Below, in pieces: positions 52,080 through 63,587 of a DNA stretch of 64,000 nt. The notes under the pieces were generated by a model, which searched no databases, was not told the DNA's origin, and was given only the letters and a program-made list of their open reading frames with translations. Within the stretch, counting starts at the first letter, position 1, and every line of letters begins with the position of its first letter. The position numbers were made by a program, and so were the translations under genes. This DNA is from Saccharothrix longispora (lineage in GTDB: Bacteria > Actinomycetota > Actinomycetes > Mycobacteriales > Pseudonocardiaceae), in the NCBI RefSeq assembly GCF_030852425.1, contig NZ_NSDM01000001.1, forward strand, positions 186,001-250,000. The letters run 5' to 3'.

Positions 52080-52116
52080 GAAGACCCCTGTTCCGCCTCC
52101 CGGAACAGGGGTCTTC
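52080..52116. terminator. Terminator after korB
   Basis: Perfect 16-bp stem (52080-52095 with 52101-52116), 5-nt loop CCTCC, 13 nt after the korB stop; also faces the convergent 770-aa gene. Confidence 0.88.
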
Positions 52117-52149
52117 CGCGTGACGGGCCCCGTCAGGTCAGGACCGTCG

Positions 52150-52177
52150 GGGCAGAACCGTCAGGGCAGAACCGTCA
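52150..52177. repeat. Tandem 14-bp repeat at the end of the 770-aa gene
   Basis: GGGCAGAACCGTCA twice in tandem (52150-52163, 52164-52177), with a degenerate third partial copy before (52141-52149). Each carries TCA, the minus-strand stop, as at the htpX end. Confidence 0.75.
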
Positions 52178-54487
52178 GGGCGCCTGGTGGAAGCCCGCCT
52201 TCTCCGCGTCGGACGTGGTGCGGAACCAGACGTCGGCGCGGGTCTCGCGGAAGTTCGCCGAGTCGTTGGTGAAGTAGCGGCGGCCCGTCAGGGTCGCCTT
52301 CACCTGGAACTCGGGGGCCGGGGCCAGACCGTCGGACTTGGGCAGCACCGAACCGGGGCCGAACGGGGAGCGCGGGTTGAAGCCCTCCTCCTGGCCGCGG
52401 TACCGGGTGCTGCCGGCGCCCGCGGCGGGCCTGCCGCCGGTGCTCGGGCTGAACCCGACCGGGCGCGGGCGGACCGGGCGCGCCGACAGCGGGGTGGCCG
52501 GCTTGGGAGCGGAGAGCGGCGGCGGGGTGCGCCGCTCGCCCGACTGGCGGGTGGGGCGCTGCGGCAGGCCGTTGGGGCCGGCGGTCGGGCCGGCGGCCTG
52601 GGCCTGGCCCGTGGACGCCAGCAGCTCCGGCGCCAGCGTGGGCACGAACGGCTGGTCGCCGCCCGGCGTGGGCGGCGGGGTGGGACGGGCCGTCTCGGGC
52701 AGCTCGTCGTCGGTGACCAGCGGCTCGAACAGGCTGCGCGGCCGGGGGCCGTCGCCCTTCGGCGGGTCCATCGCGACGGACCTGGGCGTGGGGTCCGCGC
52801 TCCGGACCACCAGCGGTTCGCCCGAGTCGACGAACGTCGGCTCGAACGGCACGTCGGCCGAGGGCGCCGGCTTCGCGGGTGCCGGCTTGACCGGCTCCAC
52901 CTCGTCCGCCTCGGTCCTCTCCGACGCGGGCGTGAACAGCCCCGACCGGGGTCGCACCGGCTCCGGTTCGGCCTGCTCCGCCTGCTCGGGCTCGCGGGGC
53001 TCGGCGGGCACCGGCTCGAAGGACCCGATGGCGGTCTGCTCGGCAGCGGGCCCGGCCGGCGACTGGACCGCGGGCCGCTCGGCGACGGGCCGCTCGGCGG
53101 GCGGCGGGTCGAAGACCGGCTGCTCGGCCGTGACCGGCTCGGCGGCGTGGCGATCAGCCGAGCGGCGGTCGGCGGCGTGGCGGTCGGCGGGGTGGCGGTC
53201 GGCGGGGTGGCGGTCGGCGGGGTCCTGGCCGGACGCGTGCCGGTCGCCACCCTGGAGGTCCGCGAAGAACCGCTCGTCGGCGGCCTGGTGCTCGGCGAGC
53301 GACCGGGGGCGGTCCACCCCGGCGTCGAGGGCGGCGTCGCGCGACCCCTCGTGCCCGTCCGTGGCCTCGGCCGGGATCTCGGGCAACGTCGTCGTGATCG
53401 GCTCCGGCGCCTCGGACCGACGCTCCCGACCGGTCTCGTCACCGACCCGCACCGACCTCATGACCTCGGTCCTCGGCCCGCGCTCCACCGATTCCCGCTC
53501 CTCGGGCTCCCGCTCGGCCGGCTCCTCGTCGGGCACGGTCACCGGCTGGAAGTGACCGGTCAGGTCGTGCTCGGGCCAGACCTGCTGCTCCTCGTCCTGA
53601 TCGACGTCACCCCGGTGGACATGACCCCGGTCGACCTCGGCGATGGCCTCGGCCAGCGCGGTGGCCGGGATGAAGGCGGTCTCCTCGGCGGCCTTGCGCT
53701 CCGGCTCGTCCTCCTCCTCGCGCCCCTCGGCGACCTCGTCCTGGTAGACCTCCCGGACGGGTTCCTCGCGCCACACCTCGCGCGGCTGGAACGCCTGCAC
53801 CTCCGGCGGCGCGGTCGGCTCCTCGCGGCGCGGCGCCACCTCGGCGACCGGCGCGGGCGGCACGGCCGGGAGGAGGTTGGTCTCCTCCACGGGCAGCTCC
53901 GGCTCGTCGGCGGGCTGCGGGCGCTCGGCCCGGGGGAACGGCTGGGGCACGACCCGCGTGGACGAAGGCGGGGGCGTCGGCTGCTGCCCGGGCTTCGGCT
54001 CCAGCGTCTCGTGCGTGTCGGTCTCGCTGTCGAGGCGGTCGAACAGGCTGCGCGGGCGCTCCTCCTCGAACTCCGGGAAGTCGTGCGACTCCTCGAAGTC
54101 GGACAGCGGCCGGTGCTCGTCGTCCAGCTCCTCCAGCAGCTCGTCGCGCTTGTCGAGCTTCATGGCGGACACGTCGTAGCGCGGCTCGTCGTGGGCGTAC
54201 TCGACGGGCTCGGCCCGGTCGAACGCCGGGCGCTCGAAGCGCGTCGGCTCGGCGACCGGCTGCACGTCCGACAGCGACCGGGACGCCTCGACGTGCCAGC
54301 TGTCGAACTCGTCACGCGCGGCCTGGGGCGCGGTCGCCGGCGTCGGGCGCGGCGACGTGAGGAGGCGTTCCTCCAGGTCCTCCAGCTCCCGCTTGGCCGG
54401 GCGCACGAGGACGAGCCAGGTCAGTGCGGCACCTGCCACGAAGGACAGCAGGCTCCACAGCCACACCTGCCCGAAGAGCGAACCCAC
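52175..54487 (-). CDS. Large low-complexity membrane-anchored protein (770 aa)
   Basis: Start chosen at GTG 54487 (MGSLFGQVWLWSLLSFVAGA) with GGGAGGG 7 nt upstream; a GTG five codons earlier is possible. One N-terminal membrane helix, then ~650 residues of acidic, proline/glutamate-rich disordered sequence with tandem DRHPA-type pentapeptide repeats (coded near 53150-53230). A conserved-looking C-terminal ~55 residues follow: FQVKATLTGRRYFTNDSANF and RETRADVWFRTTSDAEKAGF. That C-terminal unit resembles short motifs in actinobacterial channel-accessory proteins. Cytoplasmic scaffold is plausible; function unknown. Confidence 0.82.
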   Translation of the reverse strand: MGSLFGQVWLWSLLSFVAGAALTWLVLVRPAKRELEDLEERLLTSPRPTPATAPQAARDEFDSWHVEASRSLSDVQPVAEPTRFERPAFDRAEPVEYAHDEPRYDVSAMKLDKRDELLEELDDEHRPLSDFEESHDFPEFEEERPRSLFDRLDSETDTHETLEPKPGQQPTPPPSSTRVVPQPFPRAERPQPADEPELPVEETNLLPAVPPAPVAEVAPRREEPTAPPEVQAFQPREVWREEPVREVYQDEVAEGREEEDEPERKAAEETAFIPATALAEAIAEVDRGHVHRGDVDQDEEQQVWPEHDLTGHFQPVTVPDEEPAEREPEERESVERGPRTEVMRSVRVGDETGRERRSEAPEPITTTLPEIPAEATDGHEGSRDAALDAGVDRPRSLAEHQAADERFFADLQGGDRHASGQDPADRHPADRHPADRHAADRRSADRHAAEPVTAEQPVFDPPPAERPVAERPAVQSPAGPAAEQTAIGSFEPVPAEPREPEQAEQAEPEPVRPRSGLFTPASERTEADEVEPVKPAPAKPAPSADVPFEPTFVDSGEPLVVRSADPTPRSVAMDPPKGDGPRPRSLFEPLVTDDELPETARPTPPPTPGGDQPFVPTLAPELLASTGQAQAAGPTAGPNGLPQRPTRQSGERRTPPPLSAPKPATPLSARPVRPRPVGFSPSTGGRPAAGAGSTRYRGQEEGFNPRSPFGPGSVLPKSDGLAPAPEFQVKATLTGRRYFTNDSANFRETRADVWFRTTSDAEKAGFHQAP

Positions 54488-54617
54488 GGGAGACCCTCCC
54501 ACTACTGCTGCTTGTCACACCCCGACACGCTTCGCTTCCGAGCCTTCACCCGGTTGGGGAAGCGGTGCAAAACTACCCTGACGCCCCGGTTCGGCGCGTG
54601 GGGCCGGCCGGACCTGT

Positions 54618-54638
54618 GCCCAGTGTGTGACACTGGGC
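54618..54638. repeat. Perfect inverted repeat upstream of rarD
   Basis: GCCCAGTGT (54618-54626) and ACACTGGGC (54630-54638), 3-bp spacer, between the divergent 770-aa gene and rarD. Operator-sized; regulator unknown. Confidence 0.5.
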
Positions 54639-54686
54639 CATTCGGAGCAACCGACCGGCCAAAACGGTCGGCGTACAGTACTCCCC

Positions 54687-55613
54687 GTGCCGCCGTTGAC
54701 GAACTCCTCCGCTGTTCAGGCGGATGTCCGCCGGACGAACAAGGGGATCGCCCTCGGTGCCGGCGCCTACTTCATCTGGGGCATGGTGCCCGCCTACTGG
54801 CCGATGCTCCAGCCGGCCGGTTCGGTGGAGATCCTGGCGCACCGCATCGCGTGGTCGCTGGTGTTCATGGCGATCATCACGACCGTCCTGCGCGGCTGGG
54901 GCGACCTCCGCCGGCTGTCCGCGCGCGGTTGGCTCATGGTCGCCGCCGCGTCCGTGCTGATCGCGGTCAACTGGGGCGTCTACATCCACGCCGTCAACAC
55001 GCAGCACGTCGTGGAGGCGGCCCTCGGCTACTTCATCAACCCGCTGGTGAGCGTCCTGCTCGGGGTGTTCGTGCTCCGCGAGCGCCTGCGCCTCGCCCAG
55101 GGCGCCGCGCTGGTCATCGCGGTCGCCGCCGTGGTCGTGCTGGCGGTGGACTACGGCAGGCTGCCGTGGATCTCGCTGGTGCTGGCGTGCTCGTTCGGCT
55201 TCTACGGGCTGCTGAAGAAGACCGTGCCGCTGGACGCGACGACCAGCCTCACCGCGGAGAGCGTGGTGCTCGCCCCGGTCGCCGTCGGCTACCTGCTGCT
55301 GCTCGGCGACGCCGGCACGTTCCACGGCGGCGGCTGGTCGCACGCCCTGTGGCTGGCCTCGGCGGGCCTGGTCACCGCGATCCCGCTGGTCATGTTCGGC
55401 GCGGGCGCCCGGCTCGTGCCGCTGGTCACGATGGGCATGCTCCAGTACCTGGCGCCCGTGCTCCAGTTCGCCTGGGGCGTGTTCGTGGCGCACGAGCCGA
55501 TGCCCGCCTCGCGCTGGTTCGGCTTCGCCCTGGTCTGGGCGGCGCTGCTCGTCTTCACCGCGGACGCCCTCCGCGCCAACCGCCGCCGAGCCCCACAGCC
55601 CTTTCGGGGCTGA
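54687..55613 (+). CDS. rarD: EamA-family transporter RarD
   Basis: 308 aa; start GTG 54687 (MPPLTNSSAVQADVRRTNKG). Ten hydrophobic helices; RarD motifs ALGAGAYFIWGMVPAYWPML, EILAHRIAWSLVFMAI, NWGVYIHAVNTQHVVEAALG and YFINPLVSVLLGVFVL. A TACAGT -10-like hexamer (54674-54679) ends only 7 bp before the GTG, so the mRNA may be leaderless. Substrate not known (drug/metabolite exporter family). Confidence 0.92.
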   Translation: MPPLTNSSAVQADVRRTNKGIALGAGAYFIWGMVPAYWPMLQPAGSVEILAHRIAWSLVFMAIITTVLRGWGDLRRLSARGWLMVAAASVLIAVNWGVYIHAVNTQHVVEAALGYFINPLVSVLLGVFVLRERLRLAQGAALVIAVAAVVVLAVDYGRLPWISLVLACSFGFYGLLKKTVPLDATTSLTAESVVLAPVAVGYLLLLGDAGTFHGGGWSHALWLASAGLVTAIPLVMFGAGARLVPLVTMGMLQYLAPVLQFAWGVFVAHEPMPASRWFGFALVWAALLVFTADALRANRRRAPQPFRG

Positions 55614-55666
55614 CCGCCCCGCCCGAGCCGATCACCGACGCCCCGCCGACCACCACGCGAGGCCGC

Positions 55667-55700
55667 GTCGGCCTGTCGGGTCGCGTTCCGACAGGCCGAC
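55667..55700. terminator. Bidirectional terminator between rarD and the polyprenyl synthase
   Basis: Perfect 13-bp stem GTCGGCCTGTCGG / CCGACAGGCCGAC with an 8-nt loop, between convergent genes. Confidence 0.85.
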
Positions 55701-55741
55701 TCCCAGGCGGCCGAGCCGCCGTCTGCGGAGCAGCGGCCAAA

Positions 55742-56743
55742 CTACCTGGTGCGGGTGACCACGTACTCGCTGACCGACTCCAGCGCGTCCCGGGCGGTGC
55801 CCCTGGGCAGCACGTGCAGCAGTTCCCGCGCCCGGTCCGCGTACTCGTCGAGCGTCTTGCGCGCCCGCGCCAGCCCGTTGGAGACCCGCAGCAGCTCCAG
55901 CGCCTCCAGCACCTCGGCGTCGTCCTCGACGGGGCCGCCGAGCAGCGTCGCCAGCCGCGACCCGGGCTCCTCCTCCAGCGCGTAGAGCATGGGCAGCGTC
56001 TTCACGCCCTCGCGCAGGTCGGTGCCGGGCGTCTTGCCCGACTCCTCCGACGGCGAGGCGATGTCGATGACGTCGTCGGAGATCTGGAACGCGGCCCCGA
56101 TGACCTCGCCGTAGGCGCGCAGCGCCTCGACCTGCTCGGGTGTCACGTCGGAGAACATCGCGCCGAACCGGGCCGCGGTGGCGATCAGCGAACCGGTCTT
56201 CTCGGCGATCGTGGTCAGGTAGTGCGCGACCGGGTCCTCGCCCTCGCGGGGCCCCATGGTCTCGCGCATCTGGCCGGTCACCAGCTCGGAGAACGTCTCC
56301 GCGATGATCCGGGCCGCCCCGGTGCCGAGGTCCGCCACCAGCGCCGACGCGTGCGCGAAGAGGTAGTCGCCGGTGAGGATGGCGATGCTGTTGTCCCACT
56401 TCGCGTTGGCCGACTCCGCGCCGCGGCGCATGGTGGCCTCGTCCATCACGTCGTCGTGGTAGAGGGTGGCGAGGTGGGTGAGTTCCACCACCGCCGCCGC
56501 CTTGACCACGTTCACGCGGTCCCAGGTGCTGCCGAACTGCGCGGACAGGATGGTGAACAGCGGGCGGATGCGCTTCCCGCCCGCTTCGACCAGGTGCAGG
56601 GACGTCTCCATCACCGGGTGGAACTCGCTCCGCACGACCGCGCGCAGCAGCTCCTCCACCTCGTCGAGGCCGCCCTGAACCAACTCCGCGAGCACGGGGT
56701 CCGAAAACCGGAACCCCGTCCCCGCCCGCTCGCTACTGGTCAC
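55742..56743 (-). CDS. Polyprenyl diphosphate synthase
   Basis: 333 aa, GTG start. Trans-isoprenyl synthase motifs: GGKRIRPLFTILSA, first aspartate-rich LYHDDVMDEATMRRG, second ISDDVIDIASPSEESGKTPG. Makes long-chain prenyl diphosphate, probably the menaquinone side chain, which fits its place directly after nuoN of the menaquinone-reducing complex I. 20 bp beyond nuoN on the same strand. Confidence 0.93.
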   Translation of the reverse strand: MTSSERAGTGFRFSDPVLAELVQGGLDEVEELLRAVVRSEFHPVMETSLHLVEAGGKRIRPLFTILSAQFGSTWDRVNVVKAAAVVELTHLATLYHDDVMDEATMRRGAESANAKWDNSIAILTGDYLFAHASALVADLGTGAARIIAETFSELVTGQMRETMGPREGEDPVAHYLTTIAEKTGSLIATAARFGAMFSDVTPEQVEALRAYGEVIGAAFQISDDVIDIASPSEESGKTPGTDLREGVKTLPMLYALEEEPGSRLATLLGGPVEDDAEVLEALELLRVSNGLARARKTLDEYADRARELLHVLPRGTARDALESVSEYVVTRTR

Positions 56744-56763
56744 CCCTCAGAGCCTACGTACCA

Positions 56764-58380
56764 CTAGAAGATGAACGCGCCGGCACCCGCCCATTCGAGG
56801 GCGGGAGTCGGGAAGACACCGAGGGCGAGGGTCACCGCGGTGCCCAGGGTGATGGACATCGTGGTGAACGCGCCGGGCACGCTCACCGCGGGGCCGTCGG
56901 CCGCCGGCTCGCTGAAGTACATGAGCACGATCACCCTCAGGTAGAAGAACGCCGCGATGGCGCTGGCCACCAGGGCGATCACCACGAGCGGCGTCATACC
57001 GGCCTCCACGGCTGCCGCGAACACCACGAACTTGCCGACGAAACCGCTGGTCATCGGCAGGCCGGCCAGGGCGAGCAGCAGGAACGTGAACACGGCCGCG
57101 AGCACCGGCGACCGCTTGGCCAGCCCGGCCCACTGGGACAGGTGGGTGGCCTCGCCGTCGGCGTTGCGGACCAGGCTGATGACGCCGAACACGGCGACCG
57201 TCGTGAAGCCGTAGGCCAGCAGGTAGAACATCGTGCCCGACAGGCCCTCGGGGTTCAGCGCGATCACGCCGACCAGCAGGAAGCCCGCGTGCGCCACCGA
57301 CGAGTAGGCGACCATGCGCTTCACGTCGGTCTGGGTGAGGCCGATGATCGCGCCCACGAACATGGAGATGATCGCGACGCCCCACAGGACGCCCTCCCAC
57401 TCCCAGCTGGAGCCCTCGAACGCGCCGTACAGCACGCGCAGGATGCCGCCGAACGCGGCGACCTTCGTGCAGGCCGCCATGAACGCCGTGACCGGCGTGG
57501 GCGCGCCCTGGTACACGTCGGGGGTCCAGGCGTGGAACGGGCCGACCGACCCCTTGAACAGCAGGCCGACGACGAGCAGGCCGAAGCCCGCGTACAGCAG
57601 CGTGTCGGACCGGTCGGTGGCGGTGGTGGCGCTCGCGATGTCGGCGAGCTTCACCGAGCCCGCGTAGCCGTAGAGCAGGGCCACGCCGTAGAGGAAGAAC
57701 GCCGACGCGAACGCGCCCAGCAGGAAGTACTTGACCGCGGCCTCCTGCGAGAGCAGGCGGCGACGGCGGGCCAGGCCGCACATCAGGTACAGCGGCAGCG
57801 ACAGCACTTCCAGCGCGATGAACATCGTGAGCAGGTCGTTCGCCGCGACGAAGACCATCATGCCGCCGAGCGCGAACAGCGTCAGCGGGAAGACCTCGGT
57901 CTGCATGCCGAAGCGGCTCGCCTGCTCCCGGGTCATCACGGCCACCGCCGCGCGCCCGGTCACCTGGACGCCGCCACCCGGTCCACCGGCCGGGCCGCCC
58001 GCCGAGCCCTCGGGCACGAACGCGCCGCCGGGCTCGACGGACCGGTCGGCGATGAGCAGCACCGAGGCCAGGCCCAGCATCAGCAGCGTGCCCCACAGGA
58101 ACACCACCGGCTGGTCCACGGACACGTGGCCGGAGAACGTGGTCACGCCCTGCTCCGGCGTGTCCTCGGCCAGCCCGTAGAGCACCAGCGAGACACCCGC
58201 GGCGGCCAGGGTGAGGAGGAGCAGCACCACCTGGCTCGCCCAGCGCTGCGCCTTCGGCAGGAACGCCTCGACCAGCACGCTGAGGCAGGCCGCGCCCAGC
58301 ACGATCAGCAACGGCGCGACGGCCCCGTAGTCGATCTCCGGGGCTTGCAGCCGCTCCACCTGCGAGAGGAACGTCGTCAC
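56764..58380 (-). CDS. nuoN: NADH-quinone oxidoreductase subunit N
   Basis: 538 aa antiporter-like membrane subunit, GTG start. ~14 helices; FIALEVLSLPLYLMCGLARR, EAAVKYFLLGAFASAFFLYG, KGSVGPFHAWTPDVYQGAPT, YSSVAHAGFLLVG. An insertion of ~35 glycine/proline-rich residues (GSAGGPAGGPGGGVQVTG) sits in a loop near residue 125. Proton-pumping module of complex I. Last nuo gene of the operon; nuoM ends two bases upstream. Confidence 0.95.
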   Translation of the reverse strand: MTTFLSQVERLQAPEIDYGAVAPLLIVLGAACLSVLVEAFLPKAQRWASQVVLLLLTLAAAGVSLVLYGLAEDTPEQGVTTFSGHVSVDQPVVFLWGTLLMLGLASVLLIADRSVEPGGAFVPEGSAGGPAGGPGGGVQVTGRAAVAVMTREQASRFGMQTEVFPLTLFALGGMMVFVAANDLLTMFIALEVLSLPLYLMCGLARRRRLLSQEAAVKYFLLGAFASAFFLYGVALLYGYAGSVKLADIASATTATDRSDTLLYAGFGLLVVGLLFKGSVGPFHAWTPDVYQGAPTPVTAFMAACTKVAAFGGILRVLYGAFEGSSWEWEGVLWGVAIISMFVGAIIGLTQTDVKRMVAYSSVAHAGFLLVGVIALNPEGLSGTMFYLLAYGFTTVAVFGVISLVRNADGEATHLSQWAGLAKRSPVLAAVFTFLLLALAGLPMTSGFVGKFVVFAAAVEAGMTPLVVIALVASAIAAFFYLRVIVLMYFSEPAADGPAVSVPGAFTTMSITLGTAVTLALGVFPTPALEWAGAGAFIF

Positions 58381-58381
58381 G

Positions 58382-59940
58382 TCACTTGCCTTCCTGCGCG
58401 ACCGGGTCGGCCACCCCGACCTCGCTGAGCGTCGCCCCGACGGACGGGGTGATCACGTCCAACACCGGCTTCGGGTAGAAGCCGAGCACCAAGATCAGCG
58501 CCACGAGCGGTGCGAGCACGGCCAGCTCGCGCTTGTTCAGGTCGGGCACGGAGGCGCGCTCCGGGTCGACCGCCGCACCCGGCCCGCCGGCCAGGTCGAC
58601 CAGCGCCGTGCCGCGCACCGGGCCCTGGAAGACCCGCTGGTACAGCCACAGCACGTACAGCGCGGCCAGCACCATGCCGACGGTGGCGAGGATCGTGTAG
58701 ACCGGCTCGTTCGGGTAGGAGCCGATGAGCACCAGGAACTCGGAGACGAACGAGTTGGTGCCGGGCAGCGCCAGCGACGAGAGGCCCGCCACGAAGAACA
58801 GGCCGCCGAGGACCGGGGTGAGCTTGGCCATGCCGCCGTAGTCCTCGATCAGGCGGGATCCGCCCCGGGCCATCACCATGCCGACGACCAGGAACAGCAT
58901 GCCGGTCGAGATGCCGTGGTTGACCATGTAGAGCACCGCGCCCGCGCCGGCCTGCGAGCTGAACGCGAAGATGCCCAGCGCGATGAAGCCGAAGTGCGCG
59001 ATCGAGGTGTAGGCCACGAACCGCTTCATGTCGGACTGGCCGACGGCGAGCAGCGAGCCGTACAGGATGCCGACCACGGCGAGGACCAGCACGACCGGCG
59101 CGAGCTCCTGGCTGGCCGCCGGGAACAGCGGCAGGCAGTAGCGCAGGAAGCCGAACGTGCCGATCTTGTCCAGCACGCCGACCAGCAGCACGCCCGCGCC
59201 CACCGGCGCCTCGGCGCCGGCGTCGGGCAGCCACGTGTGCAGCGGGACCAGCGGCGCCTTGATCGCGAACGCGACGAAGAAGCCGAGGAACAGCCAGATC
59301 TGCGTGGACAGCGGCAGGTCGCGGGTGACGGTGACCAGGGTCGCCCAGTCGAACGTGCCCTGCCCGATCTTGTCCGCGCTCACCACGTACAGGCCGATCA
59401 CGGAGGCCAGCATGATGAGGCCGCCGAGCAGCGAGTACAGGAAGAACTTCATGGCCGCGTACTGCCGGTTCGGCCCGCCGAAGCGGCCGATCAGGAAGTA
59501 CATCGGGACCAGCACGGCCTCGAAGAACACGTAGAACAGGAACACGTCGGTGGCGGCGAACACGCCGATCATGCCGGTCTGCATCGCCAGCAGCAGCGAG
59601 AAGAACCCGCCCGCGCTGCGCCCCTCGGGCAGCCGGTCCGCCCACGAGCCGCCGATGACGACCGGCACGAGGAACGCGATCAGCGCGATCATCACCAGCG
59701 CGATGCCGTCGATGCCGAACGACAGGTGCACGCCGAGGGAGGGGATCCAGTCCGCCGAGCTGGTCAGCTGGAGCCGGTCCCCGCCCGGGTCGTACGCGGT
59801 CCACGCCAGCACCGCGAGCACCAGCTCGCCCAGCGAGAACGCCAGCGCGACCAGCTTGGCGACGCGGTCGTTCCGCCGCAGGAACGCCACCACGACGCTG
59901 CCGACCAGCGGCAGCACGAGCAGCGCGATCAGCACCCAGC

Positions 59941-59944
<4 letters not shown>
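58382..59944 (-). CDS. nuoM: NADH-quinone oxidoreductase subunit M
   Basis: 520 aa antiporter-like subunit. HLSFGIDGIALVMIALIAFL, FYVFFEAVLVPMYFLIGRFG (conserved Glu), AIKAPLVPLHTWLPDAGAEA (conserved Lys and PLHTWLPDAH-type motif), YTSIAHFGFIALG. Starts four bases inside nuoL (overlap). Proton-translocating arm. Confidence 0.96.
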
Positions 59945-61875
<1,931 letters not shown>

Positions 61876-61885
61876 CGGTGACCCC

Positions 61886-62185
61886 TCAGTACTTCAGCAG
61901 GTTGGAGTCGTCGACCGAGGCCGAGCGACGCGTCTTGAAGATCGACATGATGATCGCCAGGCCGACCACGACCTCGGCCGCGGCCACGACCATCACGAAG
62001 AACGCCATCACCTGGCCGTCCAGCCCGCCGTTGACGCGGGCGAACGTGACCAGGCTGAGGTTCACCGCGTTGAGCATCAGCTCCACGCACATGAAGACCA
62101 CGATGGCGTTGCGCCGCACCAGAACGCCGACCGCGCCGAGGCTGAACAGCAGCGCGGACAGCAGCAGGTAGTACGTAGGGGTCAC
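61886..62185 (-). CDS. nuoK: NADH-quinone oxidoreductase subunit K
   Basis: 99 aa, three helices: [40 protein letters not shown] (conserved Glu), [20 protein letters not shown] (second conserved Glu). GTG start overlapping nuoJ by four bases. Confidence 0.97.
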   Translation of the reverse strand: MTPTYYLLLSALLFSLGAVGVLVRRNAIVVFMCVELMLNAVNLSLVTFARVNGGLDGQVMAFFVMVVAAAEVVVGLAIIMSIFKTRRSASVDDSNLLKY

Positions 62186-63024
62186 GACGACTCTCCCTTG
62201 AGCGCGCGCGCGTCGGGCTCGTGCCCGGTGCCGGACACCTCCGCGACGTCATCGTCGAGACGTTCCCTCGCGGTCGTCTCGATCAGCTCGGACAGGGACT
62301 CGGCGGCGACCGAGCCGTCCGGCAGCAGGGCGGGCGTGGCCACCGAGTTGGCGGTGGCGAACACGCCGGGGCCGGGCAGCGAGCCCGGGCGGTCGCCGCG
62401 GAAGCGCTCCTCGACCAGTTCGCGCTGGGTCTTCTTCGCCGTGCCCGGGCGGGAGGCGAAGGCCAGCACCATCGCGCCGACCGCCGCCGTGATCAGCAGG
62501 GCGGAGGTCAGCTCGAACGGGAACAGGTAGTCGGTGAACAGCGCCTCGCCGATGTTGGCGACGTTCCCGCCGTTCGCGGTGTTCTGCTGGGCCAGGCCGA
62601 CCGCGTCCACGTCGGTGAGCGCGCGGGCCAGCGAGCCGACCACCAGGGCGGCGAAGCCGACGCCGAGCGCGGTGGCGGCGAGGCGCTGGCCGCGCAGCAC
62701 CTCGACGACGGAGTCCGAGCTGTCCCGGCCGACCATCATCAGCACGAACAGGAACAGCATCATGATCGCGCCGGTGTAGACGATGATCTGCACGAAGCCG
62801 AGGAACGGCGCCTGCTGGACCATGTAGAGCACGCCGAGGCTGAGCATGGTGAGCACGAGCCACAGCGCGGAGTGCACCGCGTTGCGGGCGAACAGCATGC
62901 CCAGCGCGCCGGCGAGGGCCAGCGGGCCGAGCACCCAGAACGCGACGGCCTCGCCCGTGGTGACGGTGTCGACCACGCGCTCGACGGCGTCGGGCTGCTG
63001 GAGCAGGAACGACGTGAGGCTCAC
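62182..63024 (-). CDS. nuoJ: NADH-quinone oxidoreductase subunit J
   Basis: 280 aa; start GTG 63024 (GTGA overlap with nuoI). Five helices: [60 protein letters not shown]. Hydrophilic C-terminal tail of ~90 residues, usual for actinobacterial NuoJ. Confidence 0.96.
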   Translation of the reverse strand: MSLTSFLLQQPDAVERVVDTVTTGEAVAFWVLGPLALAGALGMLFARNAVHSALWLVLTMLSLGVLYMVQQAPFLGFVQIIVYTGAIMMLFLFVLMMVGRDSSDSVVEVLRGQRLAATALGVGFAALVVGSLARALTDVDAVGLAQQNTANGGNVANIGEALFTDYLFPFELTSALLITAAVGAMVLAFASRPGTAKKTQRELVEERFRGDRPGSLPGPGVFATANSVATPALLPDGSVAAESLSELIETTARERLDDDVAEVSGTGHEPDARALKGESS

Positions 63025-63587
63025 TTCAACGCCTCCTCGGGGCCCGTCTCGACGGTCTGCCCCTCGGGCACGCCGGCCGAGCGGGCCAGCTGCGGGCCGT
63101 TGACGTAGTAGTCCTGCTCGTTCTCGCCCAGCCGCATCGGGTGCGGCGGCTGCTCCATGCCGGCCAGCAGGGGCGCGAGCAGGTCCTCCTTGGTGAAGAT
63201 CAGCTTCTGCCGCGAGTCGTCGGCCAGCTCGTACTCGTTGGTCATCGTGAGCGAGCGGGTCGGGCACGCCTCGATGCACAGGCCGCAGCCGATGCAGCGC
63301 AGGTAGTTGATCTGGTAGTCGGCGCCGTAGCGCTCACCCGGGGAGTAGCGCTCCTCCTCGGTGTTGTCGCCGCCCTCGACGAAGATCGCGTCCGCCGGGC
63401 ACGCCCAGGCGCACAGCTCGCAGCCGACGCACTTCTCCAGCCCGTCCGGGTGCCGGTTGAGCTGGTGCCGGCCGTGGAACCGCGGTGCGGTGACCTTCTT
63501 GACCTCGGGGTACTCCTCGGTGACGACCTTCTTGAACATCGTGCCGAAGGTGACGCCGAAGCCCTTGACGGGATCAAAGACGCCCAT
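63021..63587 (-). CDS. nuoI: NADH-quinone oxidoreductase subunit I
   Basis: 188 aa. Two 4Fe-4S clusters: [20 protein letters not shown] and [20 protein letters not shown]. Bridges peripheral and membrane arms. Starts inside the nuoH end (14-nt overlap) and hands over to nuoJ by GTGA. Confidence 0.97.
   Translation of the reverse strand: MGVFDPVKGFGVTFGTMFKKVVTEEYPEVKKVTAPRFHGRHQLNRHPDGLEKCVGCELCAWACPADAIFVEGGDNTEEERYSPGERYGADYQINYLRCIGCGLCIEACPTRSLTMTNEYELADDSRQKLIFTKEDLLAPLLAGMEQPPHPMRLGENEQDYYVNGPQLARSAGVPEGQTVETGPEEALK

Noticed and set aside
52187..56767. A 1526-codon open frame on the plus strand
   Set aside because: It is the mirror of the 770-aa gene, rarD and the polyprenyl synthase; its product is arginine/glycine/valine-rich low-complexity sequence, an effect of third-position G/C bias.
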